Shown: positions 1-8,427 of the stretch, piece after piece
How positions within the stretch are numbered: the stretch's first letter is position 1
Layout of the letters: each line of letters begins with the position of its first letter
From: Catenulispora acidiphila DSM 44928
Lineage (GTDB): Bacteria; Actinomycetota; Actinomycetes; Streptomycetales; Catenulisporaceae
Reading direction: 5' to 3'
Length of the DNA: 64,000 nucleotides
Assembly: GCF_000024025.1 (NCBI RefSeq)
Contig: NC_013131.1
Coordinates: 2,480,001-2,544,000, forward strand
Program-made: the position numbers and the translations under genes
The notes under the pieces: model-generated
Seen by the model: the letters and a program-made list of their open reading frames with translations, nothing else
What the model was told of the DNA's origin: nothing
Database searches by the model: none

Positions 1-1165
1 CCAGGTGGACCTGTTCCCGGGCCGGCGCGGCGCGGGCAAGATCTTCCACACCCAGGTCCGGGCCTCCGGCTCGATCCCGCAGGTCTGCGCGCTGTTCGGG
101 CCCTCGGCGGCCGGCGGCGCCTACATCCCGGCGTTCTGCGACGTCGTGGTGATGGTCGAGGGGAACGCCTCGATGTACCTGGGCAGCGACCGGATGGTCG
201 AGATGGTTACCGGGGAGAAGACCACGCTGGAGGAGATGGGCGGCGCGCGCGTGCACTGCGCCGAGTCCGGCGTCGGGCACTTCCTGGTTAAGACCGAGCA
301 GGACGCGCTGGAGACCGTCAAGCGCTACCTGTCCTACCTGCCGTCGAACTGGCAGCAGGACGCTCCCTCGGCTGAAGCCGCGGACTCCCCGGCGAACATC
401 GACCTCGCCGCCCTGGTCCCGGCCAGCGAGCGCCAGGCGTTCGACATGCGCCGGTTCATCAAGGGTCTGGTGGACGCCGACTCCTTCTTCGAGTCGTCGT
501 TTTTTGAAATTCACGCACTGTGGGCCCGGGAGCTGACCGTCGGCTTCGCGCGGCTGGACGGCAAGCCGGTCGGGATCATCGCGAACAACCCGATGTTCAA
601 GGGCGGCGTGCTCTTCGTCGACTCCGCCGACAAGGCCACGCGGTTCATCCAGCTCTGCGACGCGTTCAACGTGCCGCTGCTGTTCCTGTCCGACGTGCCC
701 GGCTTCATGGTCGGCACGGCCGTGGAGAAACAGGGCATCATCCGGCACGGCGCCAAGATGATCACCGCGGTCTCCGAGGCCACGGTCCCGAAGATCTGCG
801 TGGTGGTCCGCAAGGCCTACGGCGCCGGCCTGTACGCCATGGCCGGTCCCGGCTTTGAGCCGGAAGCCACCATCGCGCTGCCCACCGCCAAGATCGCGGT
901 GATGGGCGCCGAGGCGGCGGTGAACGCCGTCTACGCGAACAAGATCGCCGCGCTCGACGATCCGGTCGCCGCCGCGGCCTACGTCGCGGACAAGCGCGCC
1001 GAGTACGAGACCGACATCGACTTCGTGCGCCTGGCCAGCGAGCTCGTCATCGACGACATCGTCGAACCGTCCGACCTGCGGTCCGCCCTGATCGCCCGCT
1101 ACCGCGCGGCTGAGGGCAAGGACCGCTTCTTCTCCCGCCGCCGTCACGGCGTCACCCCCGTCTGA
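1..1165 (+). CDS. Acyl-CoA carboxylase carboxyltransferase (beta) subunit, 5'-truncated by window edge
   Basis: This is the carboxyltransferase subunit of a cytoplasmic biotin-dependent acyl-CoA carboxylase, which moves CO2 from carboxybiotin to an acyl-CoA. The frame is already open at base 2, so the true start lies before the window. About 388 residues remain of a family usually near 530. Visible family blocks are PSAAGGAYIPAFCD and GEKTTLEEMGGARVH in the N-terminal crotonase-like half, then GGVLFVDSADKATRF, GIIRHGAKM and KAYGAGLYAMAGPGFEPE in the C-terminal half. The stop is followed 14 bases later by an acyl-CoA dehydrogenase with its own ribosome binding site. That operon order is typical of branched-chain amino acid or methylcrotonyl-type catabolism, but the substrate cannot be fixed from sequence alone; propionyl-CoA or acetyl-CoA remain possible. 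Confidence 0.93.
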   Translation, partial: QVDLFPGRRGAGKIFHTQVRASGSIPQVCALFGPSAAGGAYIPAFCDVVVMVEGNASMYLGSDRMVEMVTGEKTTLEEMGGARVHCAESGVGHFLVKTEQDALETVKRYLSYLPSNWQQDAPSAEAADSPANIDLAALVPASERQAFDMRRFIKGLVDADSFFESSFFEIHALWARELTVGFARLDGKPVGIIANNPMFKGGVLFVDSADKATRFIQLCDAFNVPLLFLSDVPGFMVGTAVEKQGIIRHGAKMITAVSEATVPKICVVVRKAYGAGLYAMAGPGFEPEATIALPTAKIAVMGAEAAVNAVYANKIAALDDPVAAAAYVADKRAEYETDIDFVRLASELVIDDIVEPSDLRSALIARYRAAEGKDRFFSRRRHGVTPV

Positions 1166-1179
1166 GCGGAGGAACTTCC

Positions 1180-2337
1180 ATGGATCACCGTCTGAGTGAA
1201 GAGTACGAAGCCCTGCGCGCCACCGTGGAGGAGTTCGCCCACGACGTCGTAGCCCCCAAGATCGGGGCGTTCTACGAGCGCGAGGAGTTTCCCTACGAGA
1301 TCGTGGCCCAGATGGGCCGCATGGGCCTGTTCGGCCTGCCGTTCCCGGAGGAGTACGGCGGCATGGGCGGCGACTACTTCGCCCTGTGCCTGGCGCTGGA
1401 GGAGCTGGCGCGCGTCGACTCCTCGGTGGCCATCACGCTGGAAGCCGGCGTCAGCCTCGGCGCCATGCCCGTCTACCGCTTCGGCACCGAGGAGCAGAAG
1501 CAGCAGTGGCTGCCCAAGCTCTGCTCCGGCGAGATGCTCGGCGCCTTCGGCCTGACCGAACCCGGCGGCGGCTCGGACGCCGGAGGCACCCGCACCACCG
1601 CGGTCCTGGAGAACGGCGAGTGGGTGATCAACGGCACGAAGTGCTTCATCACCAACTCCGGCACGGACATCACAGGCCTGATCACCGTCACCGCCGTCAC
1701 AGGAACGAAGCCCGACGGCCGCAAGGAAATCAGCAGCATCATCGTCCCCTCCGGCACCCCTGGCCTGACCGTCGCCCCGAAGTACAGCAAGGTCGGCTGG
1801 AACGCCTCGGACACCCGCGAGTTGTCCTTCACCGACGTCCGCGTCCCCGAAGCGAACCTTCTGGGCGACCTCGGCCGCGGCTACGCCAACTTCCTCCGCA
1901 CCCTGGACGAAGGCCGCATCGCCATCGCCGCCCTGTCCACCGGCCTGTCCCAAGGCTGCGTCGACGAATCAGTGAAGTACGCCCGTGACCGCGAAGCCTT
2001 CGGCCGCCCCATCGGCGCCAACCAGGCCATCCAGTTCAAGCTCGCCGACATGCGCCTCCGAGCCCACACCTCCCGCCTGGCCTACTACGACGCCGCCAGC
2101 CGCATGCTCGCCGGCGAACCCTTCAAAGCCGAAGCCGCCATGGCCAAGCTCTACAGCTCCGAATCCGCAGTCACCAACGCCCGCGAAGCCACCCAGATCC
2201 ACGGCGGCTACGGCTTCATGAACGAGTTCCCAGTCGCCCGCATGTGGCGCGACTCGAAGATCCTGGAGATCGGCGAGGGGACCTCCGAGGTGCAGCGGAT
2301 GCTGATCGCTCGGGACATGGGGTTGCCCGGGGCGTGA
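1180..2337 (+). CDS. Acyl-CoA dehydrogenase
   Basis: This is an FAD-dependent acyl-CoA dehydrogenase of 385 residues, the usual family length, introducing an alpha-beta double bond into an acyl-CoA thioester. The N-terminal helical domain is followed by the signature GAFGLTEPGGGSDAGGT (about residues 120-136) and FITNSGTD, which contact the flavin. Near the C-terminus the family block IHGGYGFMNEFPVARMWRDS leads to GEGTSEVQ, whose Glu (about 366) is the expected catalytic base. The ATG at 1180 has a GCGGAGGAA ribosome binding site 6-8 bases upstream. It lies 14 bases after the carboxylase gene, so the two are probably cotranscribed; such a pair fits isovaleryl-CoA or short-chain acyl-CoA oxidation. 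Substrate assignment is inference. Confidence 0.95.
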   Translation: MDHRLSEEYEALRATVEEFAHDVVAPKIGAFYEREEFPYEIVAQMGRMGLFGLPFPEEYGGMGGDYFALCLALEELARVDSSVAITLEAGVSLGAMPVYRFGTEEQKQQWLPKLCSGEMLGAFGLTEPGGGSDAGGTRTTAVLENGEWVINGTKCFITNSGTDITGLITVTAVTGTKPDGRKEISSIIVPSGTPGLTVAPKYSKVGWNASDTRELSFTDVRVPEANLLGDLGRGYANFLRTLDEGRIAIAALSTGLSQGCVDESVKYARDREAFGRPIGANQAIQFKLADMRLRAHTSRLAYYDAASRMLAGEPFKAEAAMAKLYSSESAVTNAREATQIHGGYGFMNEFPVARMWRDSKILEIGEGTSEVQRMLIARDMGLPGA

Positions 2338-2346
2338 TCCTCGGCG

Positions 2347-2382
2347 GTGTGCTCAGTGTGCTCAGTGTGCTCAGTGTGTTCT
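2347..2382. repeat. 9-bp tandem repeat, 4 units
   Basis: Three exact copies of GTGTGCTCA and a fourth variant (GTGTGTTCT) stand head to tail between the dehydrogenase stop and the terminator. Confidence 0.85.
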
Positions 2383-2390
2383 GCGCGCTC

Positions 2391-2423
2391 GGGGCGGTTT
2401 CAGCAGTGTGCTGAAACCGCCCC
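2391..2423. terminator. Bidirectional hairpin terminator
   Basis: A perfect 15-bp stem (GGGGCGGTTTCAGCA and its complement) closes a 3-base loop. It sits between the convergent acyl-CoA dehydrogenase and serine hydrolase genes and can serve both. There is no clear U-tract, as is common in actinomycetes. Confidence 0.8.
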
Positions 2424-2431
2424 GCGGTCGT

Positions 2432-3679
2432 TCAGCCCAGCGGGTAGGCCGGCGCCAAGGCGGCGGCGATGTCGGTGGCGACGGTCTGGGCGTAGTTGAC
2501 GTTCGGGGTGGTGGTCGGGCCGTCGGTGGTGTTGACGGCGATGGACAGGTCCTGGGACGGCAGGTAGGCCTGGACGGCGAAGTAGCCTGAGAACGAGGGG
2601 TTCTGGACGACCCAGGTGTTGACGACCTGGACGCCGAAGCCGTAGTGGGCGGCTTGGGTGTTCAGGCGGCAGATGCCGGGCGGGCACTTGCTCGGGTCGC
2701 CGAGGCCCACCGTGCCGGGGTTGAGCTGGAACTGGCGCCATGCGGGGGAGAGCAGGCGGCCGGTGCCGATGGCGCGGGCCGAGGTGGCCAGGTCGCAGAT
2801 GTTCTGGGTGAGGATGGCGCCGTGGGCGGTGGTCCAGGAGGGGTTCCAGAAGGTGGACTCCTCGTAGGTGCCGCGCTCGGAGGTGAAGGCGTGTACGGGG
2901 TCGGTGATCGGCGGCTTGGCGTCGATGAAGGTGTGGTCCAGGCCGAGCGGCTGCAGGACTCGCTGCTTGAGCAGCTGGTCGAGCGGGACGCCGGTGATCT
3001 TCTCCAGGGCTTCGCCTTCGAGGACGAAGTTGGCGTGCGAGTAGCTCCAGTTGGTCCCGGGGGCGTACCAGAGGTCGTGGTGGAAGGGGTACGCGAGGAC
3101 GTCGTCCTCGGTCCAGTAGCGGAACGGGTGCGGCTCGAGCGCGGCGAGGAAGTCCGGGTCGATCACGTAGTCGTGCAGCCCTGAGGTGCTGTTGCCGAGC
3201 ATCCGCAGCGTGATCTTGTCCGCGCCCTTGACCTGCAGGACCTTCGGGAGCAGGGGAGCCACCGGGGCGTCGAGGTCGACGATCCCCTTCTCGGCCAGCT
3301 GGAGCAGGATGGTGGCCATGTAAGCGATGCCCACCGAGCCGGTGCGGAACTGCATGTCGGTGTCGGCCGGGACGCCGGTCATGGACTCGCCCAAGGCCTT
3401 GGTGAGCACGTTCTGCCGGCCCTTCGTGACCTTGAGGATCACCGAGTTGAGCCCGAACTGCTGCTGGTCGGCCTTCGCGATCTTGAGGATCTGGAGCGCG
3501 GCGCCTTGAGCGGGTTCCGGCGAGCTCACACAGGCGCGTCCCTGGTCGGAGCTTGCCACGGCGGGGGTCGAGGCGACCGGGACGAGGGCGGCGGCGGCCA
3601 GGGCGGCGACGCCGAGCAGGGCCGCGGTGCGGCTGCTCCGGCTGGTCCTGCTGCTCCGCGGGGTCCGAGACAATGTCAT
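2432..3679 (-). CDS. Secreted serine-hydrolase / beta-lactamase-fold protein with degenerate catalytic motifs
   Basis: The 415-residue product has a Ser/Arg-rich start, a hydrophobic stretch and an Ala-rich cleavage region (about residues 18-42), so it is predicted to be exported. The body aligns by eye with class C beta-lactamase/D-alanyl-D-alanine carboxypeptidase-like hydrolases: LAEKGIVDLDAPV, LLGNSTSGLHDYV and YAPGTNWSYSHANFVLEGEALEKITG are typical blocks. The nucleophile motif normally reads SxxK, but here residues 115-118 are S-V-G-I, losing the general-base lysine. The usual YxN triad is Y-S-H (213-215). It may therefore be a non-enzymatic binding protein or have changed chemistry. 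The start at 3679 was chosen because CTAGGCGAC gives an AGG six bases before ATG; an in-frame ATG at 3697 is an alternative. It is divergent from the DUF89 gene. Confidence 0.85.
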   Translation of the reverse strand: MTLSRTPRSSRTSRSSRTAALLGVAALAAAALVPVASTPAVASSDQGRACVSSPEPAQGAALQILKIAKADQQQFGLNSVILKVTKGRQNVLTKALGESMTGVPADTDMQFRTGSVGIAYMATILLQLAEKGIVDLDAPVAPLLPKVLQVKGADKITLRMLGNSTSGLHDYVIDPDFLAALEPHPFRYWTEDDVLAYPFHHDLWYAPGTNWSYSHANFVLEGEALEKITGVPLDQLLKQRVLQPLGLDHTFIDAKPPITDPVHAFTSERGTYEESTFWNPSWTTAHGAILTQNICDLATSARAIGTGRLLSPAWRQFQLNPGTVGLGDPSKCPPGICRLNTQAAHYGFGVQVVNTWVVQNPSFSGYFAVQAYLPSQDLSIAVNTTDGPTTTPNVNYAQTVATDIAAALAPAYPLG

Positions 3680-3778
3680 GTCGCCTAGTAAAGACATTGA
3701 TGGAATCGGCGGGCTCGTAACACGCCGGTCGACCCGCCCGCGGTTTCCAAGCCGCAGCGCCGGGGGAAGCCGCAGCGT

Positions 3779-4927
3779 GTGGAAACGATCGTTTCGGACC
3801 GGCCCGAGTCCTTCGCCTGGAGCGTCTGGGCCAAGCGGCACCCGATCCTGATCAAGCAGATCCAGGACGCGTTCCCGTACCCGGCCGAGGTCCATCGGGC
3901 TCTGGACGCGCTGCTGGAGGAGACGCTGTCGGGGGTCATCCAGCGTTTGCCGGCCGACGCCCACGACTTCGCGCTCTGGGAAGACTGGGACCGCGGCTGG
4001 TACGGCGGCTCGTGGCTGAGCGCGCCGTTCCTGTGGGCCGAGTCGTACTTCTATCGCAGGCTGCTGGAGGCGGTCGGGTACTTCCGGCCGGGACCGTGGC
4101 AGGGCATCGATCTGTTCGGCCCGGCGAAGCACGCCGAGCTGCGCACGCCGACCGTCGAGGCGGAGCTGACGGCGCTCGACGACGTGGCAGGCCTGCCCCT
4201 CACCGAGCAGCGGCGCGCGTTGCTGGAGGCGGCGCTGTGGGGCAACCGCGCCGATCTCGGCTTCCGCATCACCGCAGCCGCCGAGGGTCCCTCGACCGAT
4301 CTGGTCGCCGACGACAGCGCCCAGCTCTGGTCGATCCTGGACGCCGCGTCACCGAACGCGACCGTGCACCTGGTCGCCGACAACGCAGGCCGCGAACTCC
4401 TCGCCGACCTGATCCTCGTCGACCACCTGCTGACCACCGGCGCCGCCACCCGCGTGGTGATGCACGTGAAGCCCCAGCCCTACTACGTCTCCGACGCCAC
4501 CGGCGCCGACGTGATCGCCGTCCTCCGCCGCATCACCAGCGCACCGGGCACCGCCGCCAAGGCCGGCCACCGCCTCTGGACCGCCCTCACCGACGGCGCC
4601 ATCACCCTGCGCACACACCCCTTCTGGTGCGCACCCCTCACCTTCCGCCACCTACCCCCCGACCTCACCGAAGCCATGTCCCCGGCAACCCTGACCATCC
4701 TGAAAGGCGACCTCAACTACCGCCGCCTCATCGGCGACCGCACCTGGCCCCCCACCACACCCTTCACAGACCTGACCGCCTACTTCCCCACCCCCGTCGC
4801 AGCCCTCCGCACCCTGAAGTCCGACGTCGCCGTCGGCCTCACCCCGCCGACCATCACCCAGCTCGACGCCACCGCCACCGCCTGGCGCACCACCGGCGAG
4901 CACGCGTTGATCCAGGTGCGGGCGTAG
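3779..4927 (+). CDS. DUF89 / ARMT1-family damage-control phosphatase
   Basis: The 382-residue product belongs to the DUF89 (ARMT1-like) metal-dependent phosphatases, which remove phosphate from harmful phosphometabolites such as fructose-1-phosphate-like sugars. The N-terminal helical part carries the family stretch SFAWSVWAKRHPILI. The active-site Asp-Asn pair is visible as VADNAGRELLADL (Asp201, Asn202), and a further metal or phosphate ligand as KGDLNYRRL (Asp311), with KPQPYYVSDA between them. The GTG start has a GGGGGAAG element about 10 bases upstream. It is transcribed away from the serine hydrolase across a 99-base gap. A protein-carboxyl methyltransferase role was once proposed for eukaryotic members; phosphatase is more likely. 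Confidence 0.85.
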   Translation: METIVSDRPESFAWSVWAKRHPILIKQIQDAFPYPAEVHRALDALLEETLSGVIQRLPADAHDFALWEDWDRGWYGGSWLSAPFLWAESYFYRRLLEAVGYFRPGPWQGIDLFGPAKHAELRTPTVEAELTALDDVAGLPLTEQRRALLEAALWGNRADLGFRITAAAEGPSTDLVADDSAQLWSILDAASPNATVHLVADNAGRELLADLILVDHLLTTGAATRVVMHVKPQPYYVSDATGADVIAVLRRITSAPGTAAKAGHRLWTALTDGAITLRTHPFWCAPLTFRHLPPDLTEAMSPATLTILKGDLNYRRLIGDRTWPPTTPFTDLTAYFPTPVAALRTLKSDVAVGLTPPTITQLDATATAWRTTGEHALIQVRA

Positions 4928-4943
4928 CCGGTTCTCCACCACG

Positions 4944-4978
4944 CAAAAAAAGAAGCCCCGCCGCACGCGCGGCAGGGC
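4944..4978 (-). terminator. Rho-independent terminator of the FMN reductase gene
   Basis: On the minus strand a GCCCTGCCGC stem pairs with GCGGCGGGGC around a GCGT loop (one mismatch) and is followed by TTCTTTTTTT. It lies just after the reductase stop and between convergent genes. Confidence 0.85.
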
Positions 4979-4997
4979 CTCCCTCAAAACCTCAGCG

Positions 4998-5567
4998 TCA
5001 GGCGTTGGCCTTGACCTTCTGGGTCTCCTCGATCTGCACGACCAGGGCGGCGATGAGGCCGGCGACGAGGTTGCGCGAGGTCTCGTCGACCAGGTTGCCC
5101 TCGTTGTCGAAGCGCTCCCAGTTGTTGCCGACGTGGACCTCGGGCTTGGTGACGACCTTGGCGTCGAGCCAGTGGAAGACGTCGCGGAGGTGGTTCTGGG
5201 CGCGGACGGTGCCGAAGCCGCTGCCGGAGGCGCCCATGACGGCGACCGGCTTGCCGGTCAGGACCGACTCGCCGTAGGGGCGGGAGGCCCAGTCCAGGGC
5301 GTTCTTCAGGACGCCGGGGATCGAGTAGTTGTACTCGGGGCTGGCGATCAGGACGCCGTCGGCGGCGGCGATCTTGGCCCGGAACTCGGCGACGGCGGCC
5401 GGGACGTCGCCCTCGAGGTCCTGGTCGAAGAAGGGCAGCTGGCCGATGCCGTCGTAGATCTCGATCTCCACGCCCTCCGGCGCCAGCTGCTTGGCGGCGC
5501 GGACCAGGGCGGTGTTGGTGGAGGCCTTACGCAGGGCACCGGAGAAGGCGAGGATCTTGGTGGTCAC
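4998..5567 (-). CDS. NADPH-dependent FMN reductase (flavodoxin-fold)
   Basis: This 189-residue cytoplasmic protein has the flavodoxin-like NAD(P)H:FMN reductase fold, using FMN to reduce quinones, flavins, azo compounds or metals. The FMN phosphate loop is GALRKASTNTAL near the N-terminus. The family block SPEYNYSIPGVLKNALDW lies mid-protein, followed by GKPVAVMGASGSGFGTVRA. The start was placed at GTG 5567, which has GGGAG about 8 bases upstream; longer forms would add a low-complexity Pro-rich leader. It is divergent from an HxlR regulator with two inverted operator-like sites between them, suggesting it is the regulator's target, possibly in response to electrophiles or quinones. Confidence 0.92.
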   Translation of the reverse strand: MTTKILAFSGALRKASTNTALVRAAKQLAPEGVEIEIYDGIGQLPFFDQDLEGDVPAAVAEFRAKIAAADGVLIASPEYNYSIPGVLKNALDWASRPYGESVLTGKPVAVMGASGSGFGTVRAQNHLRDVFHWLDAKVVTKPEVHVGNNWERFDNEGNLVDETSRNLVAGLIAALVVQIEETQKVKANA

Positions 5568-5730
5568 TTCTGAGCTCCCGGGGTCTGGGGACTGGTGGGT
5601 CTGGTGGTTCGGGGGTGGATCTGGTGGGTCTGGTGGATCTTGTTCGAGCAAGTGCAGCGGGTCTGACGTGCCCTGATGCCGACCGGGACGGGTCCGCACC
5701 AGGCGTAGTCGGTAACGCTCTGTGAGCTAG

Positions 5731-5745
5731 TTACCTTTCGTAAGG
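5731..5745 (+). promoter_or_regulatory. Candidate HxlR operator 1
   Basis: TTACCTTTCGTAAGG lies at the predicted transcription start of the FMN reductase promoter. Its close relative recurs inverted at 5782-5795. Confidence 0.6.
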
Positions 5746-5748
5746 ATG

Positions 5749-5777
5749 AAGGTAGAGGGCACGCTTACGCTTGTCAA
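5749..5777 (-). promoter_or_regulatory. Predicted promoter of the FMN reductase gene
   Basis: On the minus strand a consensus TTGACA (5772-5777) is 17 bases from TACCTT (5749-5754), which fits TANNNT. It implies a leader of about 175 bases. Confidence 0.6.
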
Positions 5778-5799
5778 GTCGCCTACGGAAGGTAAGCTA
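5771..5799 (+). promoter_or_regulatory. Predicted promoter of the HxlR gene, leaderless
   Basis: TTGTCA (5771-5776) and TAAGCT (5794-5799) are 17 bases apart, and the ATG at 5805 is 5 bases after the -10 box, so the mRNA is probably leaderless. The -35 shares bases with the opposing TTGACA. Confidence 0.55.
5782..5795 (-). promoter_or_regulatory. Candidate HxlR operator 2
   Basis: Read on the minus strand this is TTACCTTCCGTAGG, matching operator 1 at all but two or three positions. It abuts and overlaps the predicted -10 of the HxlR gene, as expected for autoregulation. Confidence 0.6.
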
Positions 5800-5804
5800 G
5801 GTCC

Positions 5805-6212
5805 ATGGCCGACAACACCGCGACGCCGCACGGGGAGCAACACCTGAGCTCCTTCTGCCCCCGCTTCCACACCGCGGTGGAGATCATCGGGCGCCGCTGG
5901 TCCGGGGCGATCCTCCGGGCGATGCTCGCCGGCTCCACCCGCTACACCGACATCGCCTGCTCCGTCCCCAAGCTCTCCGACCGCCTGCTGTCCGAACGCC
6001 TCAAGGAGTTCGAGCAGGTCGGCATCGTCGAGCGCGTCGTGATCCCGGAGACCCCGGTGCGGGTGGAGTACCACCTCACCCAGAAGGGCGCCGAACTGGA
6101 ACCGGCGTTCCAGCAGCTCGCCGACTGGGCCGAGAAGTGGATCGAACTCCCGCCGCTGCCTGAGGGCGTCGGCTGCCAGGAGTCGTTTTTGGAGCCCGGC
6201 GAGGGGCGCTAA
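5805..6212 (+). CDS. HxlR-family winged-helix transcriptional regulator
   Basis: The 135-residue product has the HxlR winged-helix layout: FCPRFHTAVEIIGRRWSGAILRAM, then YTDI, LSDRLLSERLKEFEQVGIVER and YHLTQKG. Cys18 lies in the F-C-P-R motif that in several HxlR members senses quinones, diamide or aldehydes by thiol modification; a second Cys is at 52. It is divergent from an FMN reductase and the intergenic region holds two inverted copies of one motif, so autoregulation and control of the reductase are likely. The ATG at 5805 follows the predicted -10 by 5 bases, with no Shine-Dalgarno, consistent with a leaderless message. Confidence 0.93.
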   Translation: MADNTATPHGEQHLSSFCPRFHTAVEIIGRRWSGAILRAMLAGSTRYTDIACSVPKLSDRLLSERLKEFEQVGIVERVVIPETPVRVEYHLTQKGAELEPAFQQLADWAEKWIELPPLPEGVGCQESFLEPGEGR

Positions 6213-6284
6213 TCTGACGCATGTCAGGCGTGATCACGGCCACGAGCCAGCGGCACGCAGCCACCGCGAAGTTGGGGGACGACG

Positions 6285-8294
6285 ATGTCCGCAGCCGACC
6301 AGCCCGCCGCGTTCGGGGAACTGCTCTGGACGCCGACCGACGCGCAGCGTCTGGGCTCACCGCTGCAGCGGTATCTGGACTGGCTCCCCAAGCAGGGCGT
6401 TGGGCCCTTCCCGGCCTACGCCGACGCCTGGCAGTGGTCTGTCGAGCACCCGGCTGAGTTCTGGGAAAGCCTCTGGCGCTACTTCGATGTCCAGGCCGCG
6501 ACTCCATACACCGCCGTTCTCCCGGACGCAGCGATGCCCGGCGCGCGCTGGTTCCCTGGCGCCACCCTGAACTTCGCCGAGCACGTCTTCCGCGCCGCCT
6601 CCGACGACCGCCCGGCCCTGCTGTTCGTCGAGGAGGGCGCCGAGCCGGTCGAGATCTCCTGGGCCGAGCTGCGCCGCCAGGTCGCCGGACTGGCCGCCAC
6701 GCTGCGCGCCTGGGGCGTCGGCGTCGGCGACACCGTCGCGGCCTTCCTGCCCAACACCCCGCACGCGATCGTCGCGCAGCTGGCTGTGGCGTCCGTCGGC
6801 GCGGTGTGGTCCGCCTGCGGCCCGGACTTCGGCACGCAGGGCGTCCTGGACCGGTTCGCGCAGATCCAGCCGAAGGTCTTCATCGGCGTCGACGGCTACC
6901 GCTACGGCGGCAAGCGCATCGACCGCCGCGCCGAATGCATGGAGACCCGCGACGCGCTGCCGTCCGTCGAGCACACCGTCTGGGTCGACTACCAGTTCCC
7001 TGAGGGTCCGGCGTGCGCGGAGAGCATCCGCTGGGCCGAGGCTGTCGCCGGTCCGGAGGGTGCCACAGCTGCTGAGCCGCAGCTGGTCTTCGAAGCTGTC
7101 CCCTTCGACCACCCGCTGTGGATCCTCTACTCCTCGGGCACCACCGGCCTGCCCAAGGGCATCGTCCACGGCCACGGCGGCATCCTCCTGGAGCACTACA
7201 AGGCCATCGCCTTCCACATGGGCGTCGAGGAGGGCGACCGGTTCTTCTGGTACTCCTCCACGAGCTGGATGATGTGGAACATCGTCCTGGGCTCGCTCCT
7301 GCTCGGCGCGACCGCCGTGCTCTACGACGGCAGCCCGGCCTTCCCGGACGTCAGCGGGCTGTGGCAGCTCGCTGAGAAGACCGGCGCGACGATGCTCGGC
7401 ACCAGCGCCGGCTACCTGATGGCCTCGCAGAAGGCGGAGCTACACCCCGGCCGCGACCTGGACCTGTCGGCGCTGCGCGCGATCGGCTCCACCGGCTCCC
7501 CGCTGCCCCCGACCGGCTTCCGCTGGGTCTACGAGGCCGTCGGCTCGGACATCTGGCTGAACTCGCTGTCCGGCGGCACCGACGTCTGTACCGCCTTCGT
7601 CGCCGGCAACCCGCTCCTGCCGGTGTACTCCGGCGAGATCCAGTGCCGCGCCCTGGGCTGCCGCGTGGAGTCCTGGGACCCCGAGGGCAAGCCGCACCTC
7701 GGCGAGGTCGGCGAGCTGGTCCTGACCGCGCCGACGCCGTCGATGCCGGTGAAGTTCTGGAACGACCCGGACGGCCACAAGTACCACGACGCCTACTTCG
7801 ACGTGTTCCCCGGCGTGTGGCGGCACGGCGACTGGTGCACGATCACCGAGCGCGGCGGTGTCGTCATCCACGGCCGCTCCGACTCCACGCTGAACAAGCA
7901 GGGCGTCCGCATGGGCTCGGCGGACATCTACGAGGTCGTGGAGAAGCTGCCGGAGATCCGCGAATCGCTGGTGATCGGCGTCGAACTCCCCGACGGCGGC
8001 TACTGGATGCCGTTGTTCGTGCACCTGGCCGCCGACGCCGTCCTGGACGACGCCCTCAAGGCCCGGGTCGCCGCCGCGATCCGCGCCGAACTCACGCCCC
8101 GCCACGTCCCCGACGAACTCGTCGAGATCCCCGGCGTCCCGCACACCCGCACCGGCAAGCGCCTGGAGATCCCGGTCAAGCGACTGCTGACCGGCGCCGA
8201 TCCGGCGAAGGCGGTGAACCTCGGGACGGTCGACGACCCGGCGCTGATCGAGTGGTTCATGGAGTACGCCAGGCAGCGGGACTCAGCCGGCTGA
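6285..8294 (+). CDS. Acetoacetate-CoA ligase (acetoacetyl-CoA synthetase)
   Basis: This 669-residue ANL-superfamily enzyme activates acetoacetate to acetoacetyl-CoA using ATP, feeding ketone bodies or PHB breakdown products into central metabolism. The N-terminal block FWESLWRYFDV and MPGARWFPGATLNFAEHVF is characteristic of this ligase rather than acetyl-CoA synthetase. The AMP-binding P-loop is LYSSGTTGLPKGIVHGHGG (about residues 281-299). RFFWYSSTSWMMWN, NSLSGGTDVCTAF and the hinge GRSDSTLNKQGVRMGSADIY follow, and the C-terminal TRTGKRLEIPVKRLL holds the lysine that is acetylated in many family members. Length matches the family. The ATG at 6285 has GGGGGACGA upstream. It stands alone between HxlR and a convergent small gene. 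Confidence 0.95.
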   Translation: MSAADQPAAFGELLWTPTDAQRLGSPLQRYLDWLPKQGVGPFPAYADAWQWSVEHPAEFWESLWRYFDVQAATPYTAVLPDAAMPGARWFPGATLNFAEHVFRAASDDRPALLFVEEGAEPVEISWAELRRQVAGLAATLRAWGVGVGDTVAAFLPNTPHAIVAQLAVASVGAVWSACGPDFGTQGVLDRFAQIQPKVFIGVDGYRYGGKRIDRRAECMETRDALPSVEHTVWVDYQFPEGPACAESIRWAEAVAGPEGATAAEPQLVFEAVPFDHPLWILYSSGTTGLPKGIVHGHGGILLEHYKAIAFHMGVEEGDRFFWYSSTSWMMWNIVLGSLLLGATAVLYDGSPAFPDVSGLWQLAEKTGATMLGTSAGYLMASQKAELHPGRDLDLSALRAIGSTGSPLPPTGFRWVYEAVGSDIWLNSLSGGTDVCTAFVAGNPLLPVYSGEIQCRALGCRVESWDPEGKPHLGEVGELVLTAPTPSMPVKFWNDPDGHKYHDAYFDVFPGVWRHGDWCTITERGGVVIHGRSDSTLNKQGVRMGSADIYEVVEKLPEIRESLVIGVELPDGGYWMPLFVHLAADAVLDDALKARVAAAIRAELTPRHVPDELVEIPGVPHTRTGKRLEIPVKRLLTGADPAKAVNLGTVDDPALIEWFMEYARQRDSAG

Positions 8295-8427
8295 ACAGGC
8301 CGGCGGGCACCCGAAAGCCGCCGCCGGACACCCGTGAGCCGAGCAACCGCCCCGGTTTCGGCGCCCCGCGCAGCCGCGAACTCCGCGACCCCGCGGACCA
8401 GCGGCCCCTTGAACCAGCGGACCAGCG

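Noticed and set aside
3680-4132. N-terminal extension of the serine hydrolase gene
   Set aside because: It would place unconserved Arg/Pro-rich sequence before the signal peptide and overlap the DUF89 gene antisense.
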